A stretch of DNA of 64,000 nt, taken from positions 13,826,001 through 13,890,000 of the forward strand of contig OZ199838.1 in the NCBI GenBank assembly GCA_964304625.1, written 5' to 3'. The notes beneath the pieces were generated by a model that saw only the letters and a list, made by a program, of their open reading frames with translations, was not told the DNA's origin and made no database searches. The stretch's first letter is position 1, and each line of letters starts with the position of its first letter. Of the stretch, positions 36,590-49,400 are shown one piece after another. The position numbers and the translations under genes are program-made. Source of the stretch: Kudoa neothunni (taxonomy: Eukaryota; Cnidaria).

Positions 36590-36960
36590 ATGGATTCGGA
36601 TCCGTCGATGGTCAGACTACTGCTTCCGTGTCGGTGGATCTTTATCCCATATTTGGGAGCTGTGGTTAAAGTGTACGTTCGCTGTGGAGTGGGGTGGGCG
36701 TGAATAGGAGTTTGAATCTCCGGAACCCATCGAAAGGCAGGTAAATTGCAACCCCACAGAGCCAACGTCCTTAAAGGGATAGGGTTTGGGGTGGTGGTCG
36801 TCCTGAGACGAGGATGTTTAATGGGTTAAAGCCCCACAATACCGCATAAAGATAAGGCGTAGGGTTTCATGTTACGTCCGGTGGTGCCTAAAGCGTTAAT
36901 GGAGGAAGTCTGACCAACCAGAATTCCACAACCTAATAAGTTGCGTCAGGGGTTTTACTT
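36590..36960 (+). repeat. GC-rich block of unknown origin
   Basis: About 370 bp with far higher G+C than the surroundings begins inside the BEL/Pao integrase and ends abruptly in AT-rich DNA. It contains GGAGTTTGAATCTCCGG, which resembles a tRNA-type B box, and several G-run and C-run pairs such as GGTTTGGGGTGG and GCCCCAC. It may be a retroposon (SINE or LINE 3' end) or another repeat family. I see no protein motif. Confidence 0.4.
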
Positions 36961-37415
36961 TGTAAACAAAAAAAAGTACACAATACATTCTTGTACATTA
37001 TTAGAAAATTTAAACTTTGTTTCGAAATACATCATGAACTATGAAGTAACTAATTGCGTGTATATTGATCTTTACTGGACATTAAGTATGAGTGGGTGTT
37101 CGTGCCAAAACATTGCGATAATACGATGAGAAATTTAAATTTAAAATCTGAAGACGTAATTATAGAACCAGAAGAAAATTAAAAACATTAGTAGATTCTA
37201 TTTTTGTTGTACTCTAAACTTGCATTTTTTGACCGTCCATCCTTGGGCCTTTTTAAACTCCGCTGGCGACCCCGTGGGTGCAACATTTGAGCATGCGCGC
37301 AAATTGATAGGTGTGCGGGTTCCTGGCGAAGTTGAGGATAATTGTGAAGTTTCAACCAATTGAAAAGTGTATTTATAATATGTTTGTTTATTTAAAGCAA
37401 GTAAAACAAATCTAG
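36961..37415. other. Upstream region of MED7
   Basis: The first 200 bp are AT-rich. 37215-37345 is locally GC-rich (CCGCTGGCGACCCCGTGGGT, ATGCGCGCAAATTG), which could be a promoter-associated segment of the MED7 gene. A 74-codon minus-strand frame over it has no recognisable content. Confidence 0.4.
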
Positions 37416-38079
37416 ATGTCATCTAATGTTGACAATGAGGAGTTTGATGAGGTTAATAATGAAAATGTCGAGATGGAAACTTTACAATATCCGTTACCAC
37501 CCTTTGAGTTGTATTCAAAGTATACCAACGAAAGCGTAGCCATGGGTACAACGCCATTACCACCCAAACCACCACAATCGTCTTACAGTTGTTTTGGAGT
37601 TGAAATTAGTGTAATAAACTGAAAAAGTCAATCAAAAATAGAATGGTAAATTTTTTTATTAAGCCGGATCAGCCCATGCTTCAACCTTTGCAGCAGCAAG
37701 GGATAGTATCGTTGGCTGATATGGATCCTGAAATGGATTCAAGAGAAGTCATGGAGAAAATTGTGGACTCATTGTTGTGTATTTATACTAAGTTATTGAA
37801 GTCATTGTCCGAATTGCAACCTCACACAGTTGTAATCAATGATACTACCACTTATTGCTGGATAATATGTCACAAAATTTAGATTGATGAAATGCTACAT
37901 CAGATAGAAACATTGTTTATCAATTTGCATGATTTGATCAACAAAAAGCGCAGCCATCAGGTAATCTAGATTATTTGTTGGATGACAATGAACTTGTTTA
38001 GTTTTACGAAACGTCCAGACATCACATTTATGATAGCTATCAAAAGGACAAAGCAGCAGTGCAACAAATTGAGGAGTAG
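37416..38079 (+). CDS. MED7: Mediator complex subunit 7
   Basis: MED7 is a middle-module subunit of the nuclear Mediator complex that links activators to RNA polymerase II. There are four exons: 37416-37610, 37664-37828, 37883-37960 and 38002-38079. Introns are 53, 54 and 41 bp; all junctions are in phase and the frame closes at 171 residues, shorter than the usual 220-240. The N terminus shows the MED7 pattern, LQYPLPPFELYSKYT then TTPLPPKPP. The middle has a helical segment around VDSLLCIYTKLLKSL. The fourth conserved block FINLHDLINKKRSHQ matches the MED7 FINMHHLxNEYRPHQ signature. The tail is YETSRHHIYDSYQKDK. The ATG at 37416 is preceded by AT-rich sequence and gives the acidic start typical of the family. 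Confidence 0.88.
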
Positions 38080-39305
38080 CCATATTGTTGGACTGTTCCC
38101 GTGGAAATAAACTGAAAATAATTTAGAACAGTCAACGGTATATGCGACGTTTATAGGGAGATGATTGACGCCATAACGAACTATGAGGACATTGTAAAAA
38201 AAACAAAATCAACTTTATAACTATTATAATCAATCATATATGCGAGTTCATTGTATTTGTGGGTTGTTTTATATTTTGAGCGTAGCTTATTACAATTGCC
38301 TCAATCAGTGATGTTTCTCATACTGAAACAATGACCATTTATTTTCTATTGTAATAATGGTTGAAATTTGAAGTAGACCTGCTGCATTGTTATGTTTTTC
38401 TCTATAATGCATAAAGTTATAAACGAGCAATGACCGCCTTGTTAGGTTACTGATAATGGAAAGTAATTTTTCCAGTAAAAACACGCAGGAAAAACCAACG
38501 TTGTTGAAAATGATATCGTTCCTATTCACAGAAGCGTTCGCTAGGTGTTCACATAAGGAAAATAGAGCTTGTTCCTGATCTAAATTGTTTTTGAGCTGCT
38601 AAGTTGGCATAACATGGCGAATAATTACTTTGCTCTGTTAAAAATTGAATCAAAATAACAAATGTGTCATAGAAGGGCTGTTTCAATTTGAGGGTAATGA
38701 ATACATCCAACTGATTCTAATGGATGTAATTATAGCTACCAAATAATTGAACAGCACATATTACCAGCAAGAATGATGTGCATCCAACAACAACGGAACT
38801 ATCTGAGTGGTCTTTAGTTGTGAGGCTAAAAAATATAATCCATGTATTAAAAATGCAATTTATGCGTAATATGTGTGGGATAATTTGTCAAGTAAGATTA
38901 CGACAAAAATGAGCATTTTTTAAAAAATAATTCTATGTTACCAAACTCAAGTAAATTCACTTAGAGTTAAACTTTACAATAAAAAATTCAATTTACGCAT
39001 TTATGATAAGTAGAATGAATCATATTAGAGTCAATATTAGTCATGCATTATTTAAAGCTCAATCGGATGAGTAAATAAGGAGGAAATTTTTGACGCCTTT
39101 CGCTTAACTTGGTTTAATTTCGCGATATCTGTCATACTCTTTATATCTATATTGAATTTGTTCACAAAAATTGACTAATTAAATGAAATGTATGCTATGC
39201 ACTTTATTATCACTTATATCGCCTCACGCTTGTGTATCTAACGAAATGCTTTCAAACATCTTTTAACGAAATAACAGATAAAAAATAAAATTTAATCATC
39301 AAAAC
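38080..39305. other. Gene-free AT-rich region
   Basis: No recognisable gene was found. The frames on the minus strand at 38305-38529 carry no known motif. Confidence 0.4.
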
Positions 39306-39874
39306 CAGGGGATCTCAACCCGGAATAAATTTTCAATGACATGGGATAAATTAAGTGACATTAAAGTCGGATATAGGAAATTTTTACATAATGCGGTTTG
39401 TGAAATACTTAAGGATTTCTAAGGAACTATATTATTTAGAGCCACTAAACTCAATAAGAAGTTGCCACGAATACTTCAAATGTTTTTAATAAATGGTATT
39501 TAACAACCATTAATAAAGCCATTATCAATTTCTTTTTTATCTCGTCTCCCTTTTAGAGATGTAGCCTAATAATAAAAATACTTAAAGTGGCTATTTTCAC
39601 AGTAAATAATATTCGGGCATCAATAATTTAATTAAGCTAAGTCTAAAAAATAAATCTGTAGACAGTATGTGAACAAAAGTTGATGCGATTAAAAAATGTC
39701 ATTATGCAAGGGTACGTGTCCTTTAGGACCAGAATGTGCTCCTCGTATAGCCTCTGCTATAGCTAAGTGAGTAAAAACCTTGTGGTAAATAAGAATTCGG
39801 ATTCTATGTTAGGGAGTAAATTTGATTTTTCACCAAGCCGAAGGGAAATTTAAAAAAACGGTTGAGAACCCCTG
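39306..39874. mobile_element. Non-autonomous hAT element (CAGGGG ends)
   Basis: The left end CAGGGGATCTCAACCCGG at 39306 and the inverted right end CAGGGGTTCTCAACCG at 39874 match the canonical hAT/Charlie-type terminus. Flanking 8-mers (ATCAAAAC and ATCTAGAG) agree at five of eight positions, so the target duplication is degenerate. The 569-bp interior has no frame, as expected for a MITE. It differs from the TAGGGGTTAAG hAT family at 4269. Confidence 0.75.
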
Positions 39875-39899
39875 ATCTAGAGAATACAGTAAGAATCCA

Positions 39900-40700
39900 A
39901 TTTCATGTAATTGAGTGCGTAATTATTTCAGAAAAAATTGACTTTTAATAATGATTAAGTTGTGTTTAAAAAGGCCAGTTAACTATATATTAATTTTTAA
40001 AAGATAATTAAAACTCGAGAAGCGTGTTAACAGCACAAAAATATTTTTCAATGATCTATGAAATACTTCCCCTGTTTCTATCGATAGAATAAGGCAGTTT
40101 CGTCTACACTGTAAATAAAATTTTCAGAGTATCTTTTAAAAAATGTTCTGATTTAATTGGTCTACTCTGAAATAGTTTCGGGCGTAACATCAACAGATTA
40201 ATTGATAAAATTTTACTTTTAAATGTTGGACCTTATTTTAAAATAGCGAACCTTCCACAAATTTCAGATGAAGGTAAACCTTTTTCTTCGGCAAATTAAT
40301 TTCTCTTGATGATTACAAAAACATTTATAAGTTTTGATTATTTTATTTTTCATCTCTAGGATGCCATTAGGATTCGAGATAATAGATATTTTAAAACGTG
40401 ATATAGTGGCAGTTTTTGGGTTATTAGATTGGAGACTTTCATAATAATAAGTAATATTGTACTGCTCAGCAATAGGAATAGTTATAGAAGTATTTTGGCA
40501 TTAAATATTGACTTAACTAAATAATAAACGAGAAGTAACTGAAAAAGTGATGAAATTGTCGATCACGTGACTTTTAGTTCCATTATTTAATAACTTTTAT
40601 AAAAATTCGAATTGAAATATTATAAGAAACATATATAAAAAATGGCCAATAAATATTATCACTAAAAAGATTTTTAAAAGTGCATGAACATAATTGAATT
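39900..40700 (+). repeat. Dispersed repeat R1, copy 2
   Basis: Same-orientation copy of the repeat at 19930-20860, sharing many 15-20 bp stretches: GTTAACAGCACAAAAATATT, TTTCAGAGTATCTTTTAAAA, GATTATTTTATTTTTCATCT, ATTGACTTAACTAAATAATA. It carries CGATCACGTGACTTTTAG at 40559, against CGATCGCGTGACTTTTAG at 20684 in copy 1. It is non-coding, and its family is unknown to me. Confidence 0.8.
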
Positions 40701-41371
40701 ATGTATCGCTTTTAAAGACAAAACGCGAAAAGTTTTATACCCAACAAATATGAAAATAACTGTAATTTCATTAAATAGAATATTTAAAATTAATATACTT
40801 TAAAAAATGTTGAGTTTAATTCTTTTCATGAATTAACCGAAAGTACTAGTGTAATTTTTCAGGAATGGTTTTTGAGAGATTTTTTAGTACAAAATGATTT
40901 TGGCTCCTAACGGCGCGGAAAAGATCGTACTAATTTGTAGTGAAACAGGAAAATAATTTCGAGACAAATCAATAACTATGAAAATATGGCGTGAAAAAAT
41001 ATTTAAATAACAAGATTAAATTAGTAGAGAATTCAGGTTAAAATTTGGCTTACTCTACTATAGGATTTCCCGACTAATACAAATATCACATGTTTCCAAC
41101 AGACTGTTATTCGCGATTTTAATCAGAGAAATTTGATTAAAAAGATTTTTCGGAGAATCACCCAAAAAATATTATGGGCCCATATTTAATGTATATGTAA
41201 ACTTTTTAATTGATGTGTAAAAATTGTTAAACTAAATAAAATAAAAGATTCCGTTGACGAATGCAAAAATTAGCATTTATACATATCCAAAATTAAATAG
41301 AGCTTGACTCTATTGATTTGGGAAATTTTTGATGAAGGCTTATTTTCAGAAAAATACATAAATTGAAAATT
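40701..41371. other. AT-rich downstream region of HIRA
   Basis: No separate gene. A further short HIRA exon is possible near 41320 (PSSKISQINRVKLYL after a plausible 45-bp intron), but I could not confirm it. Confidence 0.35.
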
Positions 41372-44300
41372 TTACTTGTTAACTTCGTAGAACTTTTTCA
41401 CATTTGAAAAAGAAGTTCCTTTCATGATTGGTACAAGTCCTGTGGCCAATAAAGGGAAGCAACCCGCAAAACAACACATTTTATCAGTCAGAGGCAACCT
41501 AAAACAAAAGCGCTATTATAATTTGCACACTCAGTAAATTTTGATTACCAAGAACCCAATTGGTCGTTATACAAGTAAGTTGTGTAGTCATTCAATGTGA
41601 TAACTGGCTGTTTGGTTTCCGTGTGAATATCAACAGATTTAATACATCCAAAACTATTGTCTACGTGAAAAAAATTAATAGATTTCGCGCTATTATAAAA
41701 AAATTATTAAAAACCTTTAATATGATCCATTGGAACGTAAATATTATTATGAAGTATTTTCTGAGAAGATACATCCCTTTCAAAATTTATTTATCACATT
41801 TAGTAGTGTCAATATTACCACACTAAAATCTGGCCGAATGTGGTCACAGCAGAAATATACATTTGAGAAGATAAAAATAACCCAATAACAGTGTCTGAGA
41901 TGATTATCTGAGGAAAAATACGCCATCCGGAATAATTGAGCACATGCAGTCTGTTATCTTCTGTGGTGCAAACGATCATTTTCCTGTGAGAGCATACAAA
42001 TAAGAATTATATTATTAATATAGCTTATCCTGAAATAGATATTTCAGGATAAACTATAGGAATAGCATGTAATTACTCGCAGTACTTAATAAAAACAACT
42101 CTTCCCGATAATGAGTAACACCAGCATGGCTGGTTATTCTTCAAACAACGTAATTCATAGGTTTTCCAACCTAATTTTTTGATAAAAACACCGCCATATT
42201 AGATCAATAATAAACTTGGATTCTTTGATTCGTTTTTAATTGAAATATTATACATAACTTGATCGATATCGATAGTGAACTCATGAGAATTGGCTATGGG
42301 TGGTGTATTCACCTTGATAGAACTACCGAACGATCTTCTCGAAAAGACGCCAATAACGGTGGTGGAATCCGGTGGAGTATCGCAATTATTTGTCTGTCTC
42401 ATCAAGCGAGAAACATTAGTGGATTTATTACTTCTTTCAGGGAATGATTCGGCGTCTTCAAAATGAACAGCTTTCCTAAAAATATTCACAATAATACAAA
42501 TGCTTATTGCTGATCGTTAACTGGTCAGTGAGTGTACCTTTTGGACTTTTTAGGCTGAATGACAGTGCTATTTTCATTATCTCTACTTATCGAAGGGCTG
42601 TCTTCGATAGGAGCAGCAATAAGAATGGGTGTAATCCGTCTTCGCCCATCCTTCAGAATGGTTTCTTTCTGTTGATGAACAACCACGTCATTTGTTTCTA
42701 CAGAAGGATTCGTATCCGTAGGTTTAGATGTTACTTCAACATCTTGCTGTAATTGTCGGCTATTGTCTTCATCAACAGGGCTAACTTCGGCCCTGTCATT
42801 ACTGGTCTCAAAGCCATTCGACGATTCCATAAGCACGCCATTGGTGTGATTGATATCGAGGAAATCTGCGCTCATTGGAATATTGGGTATTTGATAGGCA
42901 GTCTTAATGCTCAGACCGTAATGTCTTTTGTGGTAGTCGGTTATTTCGCTAGCATTCAAAGGATACTGCCCTAAATCTTTCGCCGGATCGAATGTAACAA
43001 ATGACAGATTTCCTTCAACGCAAGACACCAACAAAATATTTCCTGTTGAATCCCTACGATTTAAAAAGATAAAGAGTTTTCGTCGATCCACACTCCAATA
43101 TATACCAACTCATGTCTGCTATAGCAGATATGAACAAATTGTGCACAACAACGAATGGCCTTTTTTGCGGAAATTTCTAAATAAAATCGTCACATAAAAT
43201 ATCGCTTTCTAATTCTTCAGCGGGCTGTCATTGGTGATTCGCACCTTTTAAACTATTTATTGGATTATTTTTTGAACGTAACAAATTTTATAAACTTAAA
43301 TCTATTAAAATGTACAGATACTTTTTCCACTTTTGTGTTTGATCAGTTAATGTTTTAATCATTAACAATAAATGCATCATTGTTTTACAGAAAACTTATC
43401 TCCACACATTAATCAGCTAACGATTATTAAAATTTGATATACATAACTATAATTAAAATAAAATAAATAAATAAAAAATATTTAGTAATGTACATTAATC
43501 TCATGCCATTCAAATTAAAAATTAAAGTCAGCGTTTATTAATTAAATGAATGATGAAAAATACGAAAAAAAGTACCATTTATACATATATTTCATGTATA
43601 ACGTTCAATATACGCGTTAATTTTAGGTATCGATTTTAAATGACCCGGCACTAATGAATAATTCGACGTGGACGAGACATTTAAATTTTTAAATAATAAT
43701 CCGTTATTACTGAAATTAAAATCTGACTGTAATATTCAAATAGTTCTAATTCATTTGATTAATTTCTAAAACTGTATACTCCACCCCAGTTATCAACCAT
43801 TCGCGGTACGTCCCTTGCATACGCTCATATTAAAAATTCAAACATAACCATAATGTTACTACATTTAAAACGTTATTAAAATATTTATTTGACGCATTTT
43901 AAAAGTAACGATATCATTTTAAATATATTTTTAAAAAATATAAAACAGAAGAAGCGGCAGTCAATATATGGAAAGGTACCTCATATGAGGCGAGGTTATA
44001 CGATACTTAACCCGTCAAAAAATTATGGGAATTTCGAGTTCAATGTTCGCGGTTGATAACGAGAGTATCCATTTAGTTAGCGAGTCGGATGATTGAAGAT
44101 TATTCACGCATTAAATATTGTCTTTCTCCAAATTAATTCTCAGTAATCATAAAACAGTTTATTATAATAAAATACAGTTCTAAGTAAATAAGAAGAGTGA
44201 TATATCTGTAAAATTCCGCGAAAATAAAAAATACTTAAGGGGTTAAATTAGAACTTTCACTCGAACTTTATTTACCTATGAAATTGAAGGAGGCCATTAT

Positions 44301-46457
44301 ATACTTCGTTCAATATTCTTGATTAATTTATCTGCTCTAATTTGTAAAACCGGCCGAATTTCTTCGTTTACAATTAATCAGGATTAATTTTTGCAAAGAT
44401 AAGCTTTAATTGAAAAACTTAAAAAAAATAAATCATATTCTTTCAATGTTATGGTAATTTAGGTTTTCCTTGGTTTAATAATTACATAATATCCACTAAA
44501 AGATAAGTTATTAATTATCAGCAGATTAGAGTTGTTATATTATGTGTGTGAGCACACAACTCATACACTATAAGTTTGCTTTAGTAGTTAAACCTCCTAC
44601 TAAAAGGAAATGGCGATAAAATATTCGTATCACTAAAAATCTAAGGTACTAAAGTTTATTACATGCATCTGCGCTAGAAGATGAGGATTAAACATACTAA
44701 GACCATTCACCTTCCTGCATTACTCTCGCGGTCAACTCCATGCCCGTGGTGTTAGAAAAAAAGTTACCCACAAAGATAAAGTACCATCTCTACTTCCCAA
44801 TGCACATACAACACTCTAAACACACAAATTATTGACAATTGAACCAAAACAATCTAACAAAAATACAATATCATCATCGTCGCTAGAAGTGTCGTTCTTT
44901 TTGTAGATATTGGGGTTGAAAGCCTGAATAAGATATAACAACAGTTGGCTAATCAAACAAATCATTTACCACAGATGAAATTGCAGCACGATGGCCGACA
45001 CAATCTTTGTTACTGACCCAACTGCCTCGTTCGATAATTTTTGCAACTGGGGCGGTGTTGTTGGCCGCATGAGCACTCACAATAAATTGCCCATCACTTG
45101 ACCATGCAAGGCGCAAGAACTGGGTCAGAGATGTGGCTTTCTTGAAAGGTTTCTTTATTACAGCAGTTGGTGAAACCGTGCTGGTATTATCACCAACAAA
45201 ATTCAACGTAGACCAAATCATCAAGGTTTTATCATCCGACTGTCATGAGATGATTCATATAAAAAGTCAAAAACTATGTTTAAATCACCTGCGACGCTAA
45301 AAATTCCCCTACTGGATCCCACGCCAAGCCTTTCACAAAACTTTGGTGCCCAACCAACTTTCTTATCATATCTATAAATACACACTAACTAAAACAAACG
45401 CCACTACAAACCCTTACTTGGAAAGTTGGTCACATCCCATATACAAATGAGATTATCAATACTAGCTGATGCTAGAAATTTTCTACAGTTCGACCATGCA
45501 ATATCCAATATATCTAAGGTAGGTTCAGTTGATGATCTGTCAACATCATCAATCGTTAAATCTACCTCCGGTATGGCCTTGAAGAGTGTGCATGGATTTC
45601 CACATTTCGCGATTTTTCAATGCTTTTTCGTTGGTATAGGTTTTCATCCTTCGATCGAATTCAATCAAAGATATAAACATTAAACTTAATTCACTTTTTT
45701 CGGCACCATATTATAACATTGCAGTCGTCGCCACCAGATGCTAAAAGTTGCCCATTTTTCGACCAACGAACACAGTTCACACATCCTACAATTTTTATTT
45801 TACATGTGCACACAGATTTTAATGGTTTGTCGCTCTTACCAGTATGTTCCTCCAACTCGGCGACTTTTGCATGAGAGGCGTACTTCTCAAAACTTCCGCC
45901 GTCCAGTACGATCCTTCGCACACTGCCCAGATCCCAGATGCATATCTTACCTGAAGCATCGCCTAAAGAATATCATAATTTGAATTTTTGTTTTTTTCGA
46001 AGTTTTATATGGTTCTACGGCGGTAAATACCAATGTTCTGATGTGACACGCATGCGGAAGTTGATTAGAACTTTTTATTTACAATCAAAATTATTAATGC
46101 ACCAACGGTATATCGGTGCGACTGGAAAATGATTAAATTTTAGCGATTAATATTTACGAACGAACAACTACTACAGCGAATACATCAGTATAACATTCGC
46201 CAACATGGAGTTATGTTTAATCAGTGGGAAAAATGAAACCAAAATCCAATACAACATTCTCAAATATTAAATTCACTCATTACCTCTTCCAGCGGTAGCT
46301 ATTCTCGCTCCTGTAGGATCAATATCAAGGGATAATATTTGGTCGCCTAAATTTGGATCAAAGTTAGCATGCAATCAAAATGCAGTAATTAAATTTGATA
46401 TGAAAAATTAGTATTTATACCATCATGATGCATCCACTCTGGTTTTAATAGTCTCAT
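41372..46457 (-). CDS. HIRA: Histone H3.3 chaperone HIRA
   Basis: Nuclear chaperone depositing H3.3-H4 independently of replication. Sixteen exons, all in phase, give 777 codons: 46457-46421, 46346-46284, 45962-45695, 45648-45566, 45513-45418, 45371-45289, 45239-44970, 44923-44867, 44815-44768, 43176-43106, 43053-42538, 42475-42216, 42170-42086, 41983-41819, 41653-41549, 41498-41372. The start MRLLKPEWMHHDG is HIRA-like. The WD40 propeller includes VRWSKNGQLLASGGDD, LASQSDDKTLMIWS, VSAHAANNTAPVAKIIERG and CALGSRDGTLSLW. The ASF1-binding B domain is KDGRRRITPILIA. The C-terminal HIRA domain (VCTTEDNRLHVLNYSGWRIFPQ) is present but cut short; human HIRA has about 1017 residues. Most introns are 45-75 bp; one is 1.59 kb. 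The exact 5' edge of exon 15 is uncertain. Confidence 0.92.
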
Positions 46458-49400
46458 CGTCATGTGAAACACAACAACCTACCTCACACCTACCAACCGA
46501 CTGTGCTAAATCCGAACAGCTGGCGGCGTTATTTCAACTCGATTTCCATTGATCGAAATAATCGATTTGTAAGAGATAATAATGGATGAGAAATGCTCAA
46601 ATTTACGTTTTATGTAGCTTAAATTAATTTTTTTGAGTACGAAAAATTTAAGTAAGCTAGCTTTGTTGTAGGCGAAATTATTTCAATTTTATTTCCACTA
46701 TGCAAAATTCCGAACTTTTTCTCCCTAATCTCAGATTTGAGTGTGCGACTGTAAGCGCATGACAACCTTGTTGTGATCGAGTGCAGCTTATGTTGTTCAT
46801 TTGTGTTGCTCCCTGTTTGTAACGTTGTGCATTTAAGTCACCACCATATGGTTAATATAATAAAAATCATATTTGTAATGAATTAGTAAAACATTTCCAC
46901 GTTCATAGTTTTTCTAGAAACAATTAATGCATATTGATTGATTAGTTTATTTATTTATTTATAAGTCACGATTATTTTACTCTTTATTATAACTAAGTTC
47001 CCAGCTTATTGTAGTTCTTTAACATGTAATACACGAGAATATGAAAAAAGTTTCATTTAAACAGTTGAGGTAAAATGAATTTTTGCTGTGAGCCCGAACT
47101 AATAAATACAATATGCAATTTAAGATAAAGTGTTGTTTCCGATGTAAAATTTTCTTTCCTGTCTCGATCTTTAATTAATTTTATGTATTGATTATATGAA
47201 CTGAGAGAATTTCAGTGACTTCCCAATGTAAGTAAATTGATGGGAACAAGTATCTGTTTTTGTCTACCTGGGTAAGCTCCTATTCGTACATGAAATAGTG
47301 TTCTCACCCACGATCTGCTTGGGCTAATCAATTATGTATCAAGCTTAGCCCATTTGTGATTACAATCGCACAAAGTTGTAATTTTTTAAATAATTTTAGG
47401 TTCTAACAAAAAAAAAACAGTTTAAAATTTTGAATTATTGATAATAAATCAATTATAAATTAAAGATGAATTTTGAACGTGGCTGTTTGCATGTGAAATA
47501 ATATTCGGGTATCATTAGTTTTTAGGATATTTAATCATTTTTATACCTAAGAGCGAAGCGGTGGGTCAGAAATAATTATGAAAAATTATAAAAAAAATCT
47601 CTGCTTTGTATTCATCATCAATTTGATCAAGAAAGTGGCTATTGACACGATCATAATGTCCAGGTGGGTATAGTTTTGACTGTATTTAATTATTTTTGGC
47701 CCCTAGGAGCGGTAGCGAAAAGACAAAAATAAGTAAATACAGTAGACTCTAAAAAAATAAACTTTTTAGATCAACTATAAATAGGAGTTAACGGGTATAA
47801 ATATGAGCACCGCGCAAACGTAGTTGTCATTTTGGATTAAAAACTTCCGTATCAATATCGAATGCCATTGATCAATCATAATGTAACACAAGGTCTGAAC
47901 TGAGATTCGAACATGGGTCATTTGCATTAAAAGACGGTGATGCCACACATCTCGATAAATAAAACAAATTGACATGAAGGAATTAAATTCATCGTTCCTA
48001 TAAACAACATTTCAATGATAACTACATTATTAATAAGATAGTGTGATTCGTTCACAGTGGATTTTTGTAGGCAATATTAAGAGAAATTTTCTTATCAAAA
48101 TCCAGCAATGCATTATTTTTTGGAATAAACTATTTTATTCCTTTTAAAATGTTGGCTAAACTACGGTACCACAGTATCTGTGTACGATCTTCGGGCGGTG
48201 TCGCATACAAAATCGGAAATAAATCTTAAGTCGATCACATTCGGATTCACGTGGAATCTCTATGTTGTTGTGTCTGCAATTTTAACAAATTCTAAATCGT
48301 TAACTGTTCACTGATTTTTTTTATTTGTACCTGTTAGTAAAAGTTTGTGAATGTTCTATCTTGTGATTTCGGATTTTAAAAACAGAACTTTCTGATTTAT
48401 TCCATTCAAAATAAAAAAAAAGGTGTTGCAATTTAACAGTAGTATTCCATGGTATGGTTTTTAGTTTATAAATTTTTTTGGATATTTTATTCATGAGTAA
48501 AAAAATGTTATAACAATATTTGTTCCAAAATTTAAACATGAAAAGTTTTAATTTATTTGATTAAGTTATCTTTTTATTTATATACATTTAGTAACTAAAA
48601 CCCAAAATATTCAATGATTTTGTTTTTAATTAAAATTAACTTTAAAGTAGGCAATCGTTTCACGAATCAAAATGTACAACTCTAACCATTCTAAGTCATA
48701 TCAATTATGGATTTAGCGAGTCAAAAGCATTTTTGTATTATCTCAGTAATATAGAATAGCGTAAAATCTAAAAATAAACATTTATTACTTAGTTTTGGAA
48801 TATATAATGTAATATGACGTCATATTTTAATATCTACCTTATATATTTCTGTGTGGTTGAGTATTTCGAACGTTTTAAACTAATATAATTAATTTGCAGC
48901 TGTTAGAAAACTTGAATTAAACGTTAAAACTAAAAAACCGAAAAAATAAACCTATAAATACAATCATACTCCATAGAAATGTAACAACATATAAATGTGC
49001 GCATGCGTACAAAGATATAACTTAAATAACCGGTCATTTATTCAAAATTTAATCGATGAATTTTCCTCATATTTTGTCATTCAATGCTGAATTTTATTCG
49101 GAAGGTGAAAATTTTTCGGCTATTTAGAAGGCATTTAAAAAAAGATTATTACAACTATTTTGGGATTTATGTACTTTACCATCATTTATTGTTTGCAGAT
49201 AAATAATATACTCCGATTTGAAAAATATTCAATATTTAAAAAGTTACCGTTTTAATAAATATATTAATAGTTTAATTCTTTTTATATAATAGATTAGTCT
49301 TGAATAATTTCATTGGATTTCTTAAAAATAAAAATCTCCTAATAACAATATTACTCTTGGATTTTAAGACAGGGTTAAATTTAATAATAAATTAAATAAA

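Noticed and set aside
36263-36765. Overlapping frames on both strands at the end of the BEL/Pao fossil
   Set aside because: They are alternative readings of the fossil and of the GC-rich block, with no separate protein motif.
37198-37422. 74-codon minus-strand frame upstream of MED7
   Set aside because: It overlaps the MED7 start region, has no recognisable domain, and arises from a locally GC-rich patch.
42259-42974. Plus-strand frames over the HIRA exons
   Set aside because: They are shadows of the antisense HIRA coding sequence.
44009-44246. Possible small piggyBac-like MITE inside the 1.59-kb HIRA intron (TTAACCCGTC ... GGGGTTAA)
   Set aside because: Only TTAACCC is shared between the two ends, and the hairpin module of the family is missing.
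47880-47960. Functional tRNA gene
   Set aside because: Acceptor and T stems do not pair despite a good B box.
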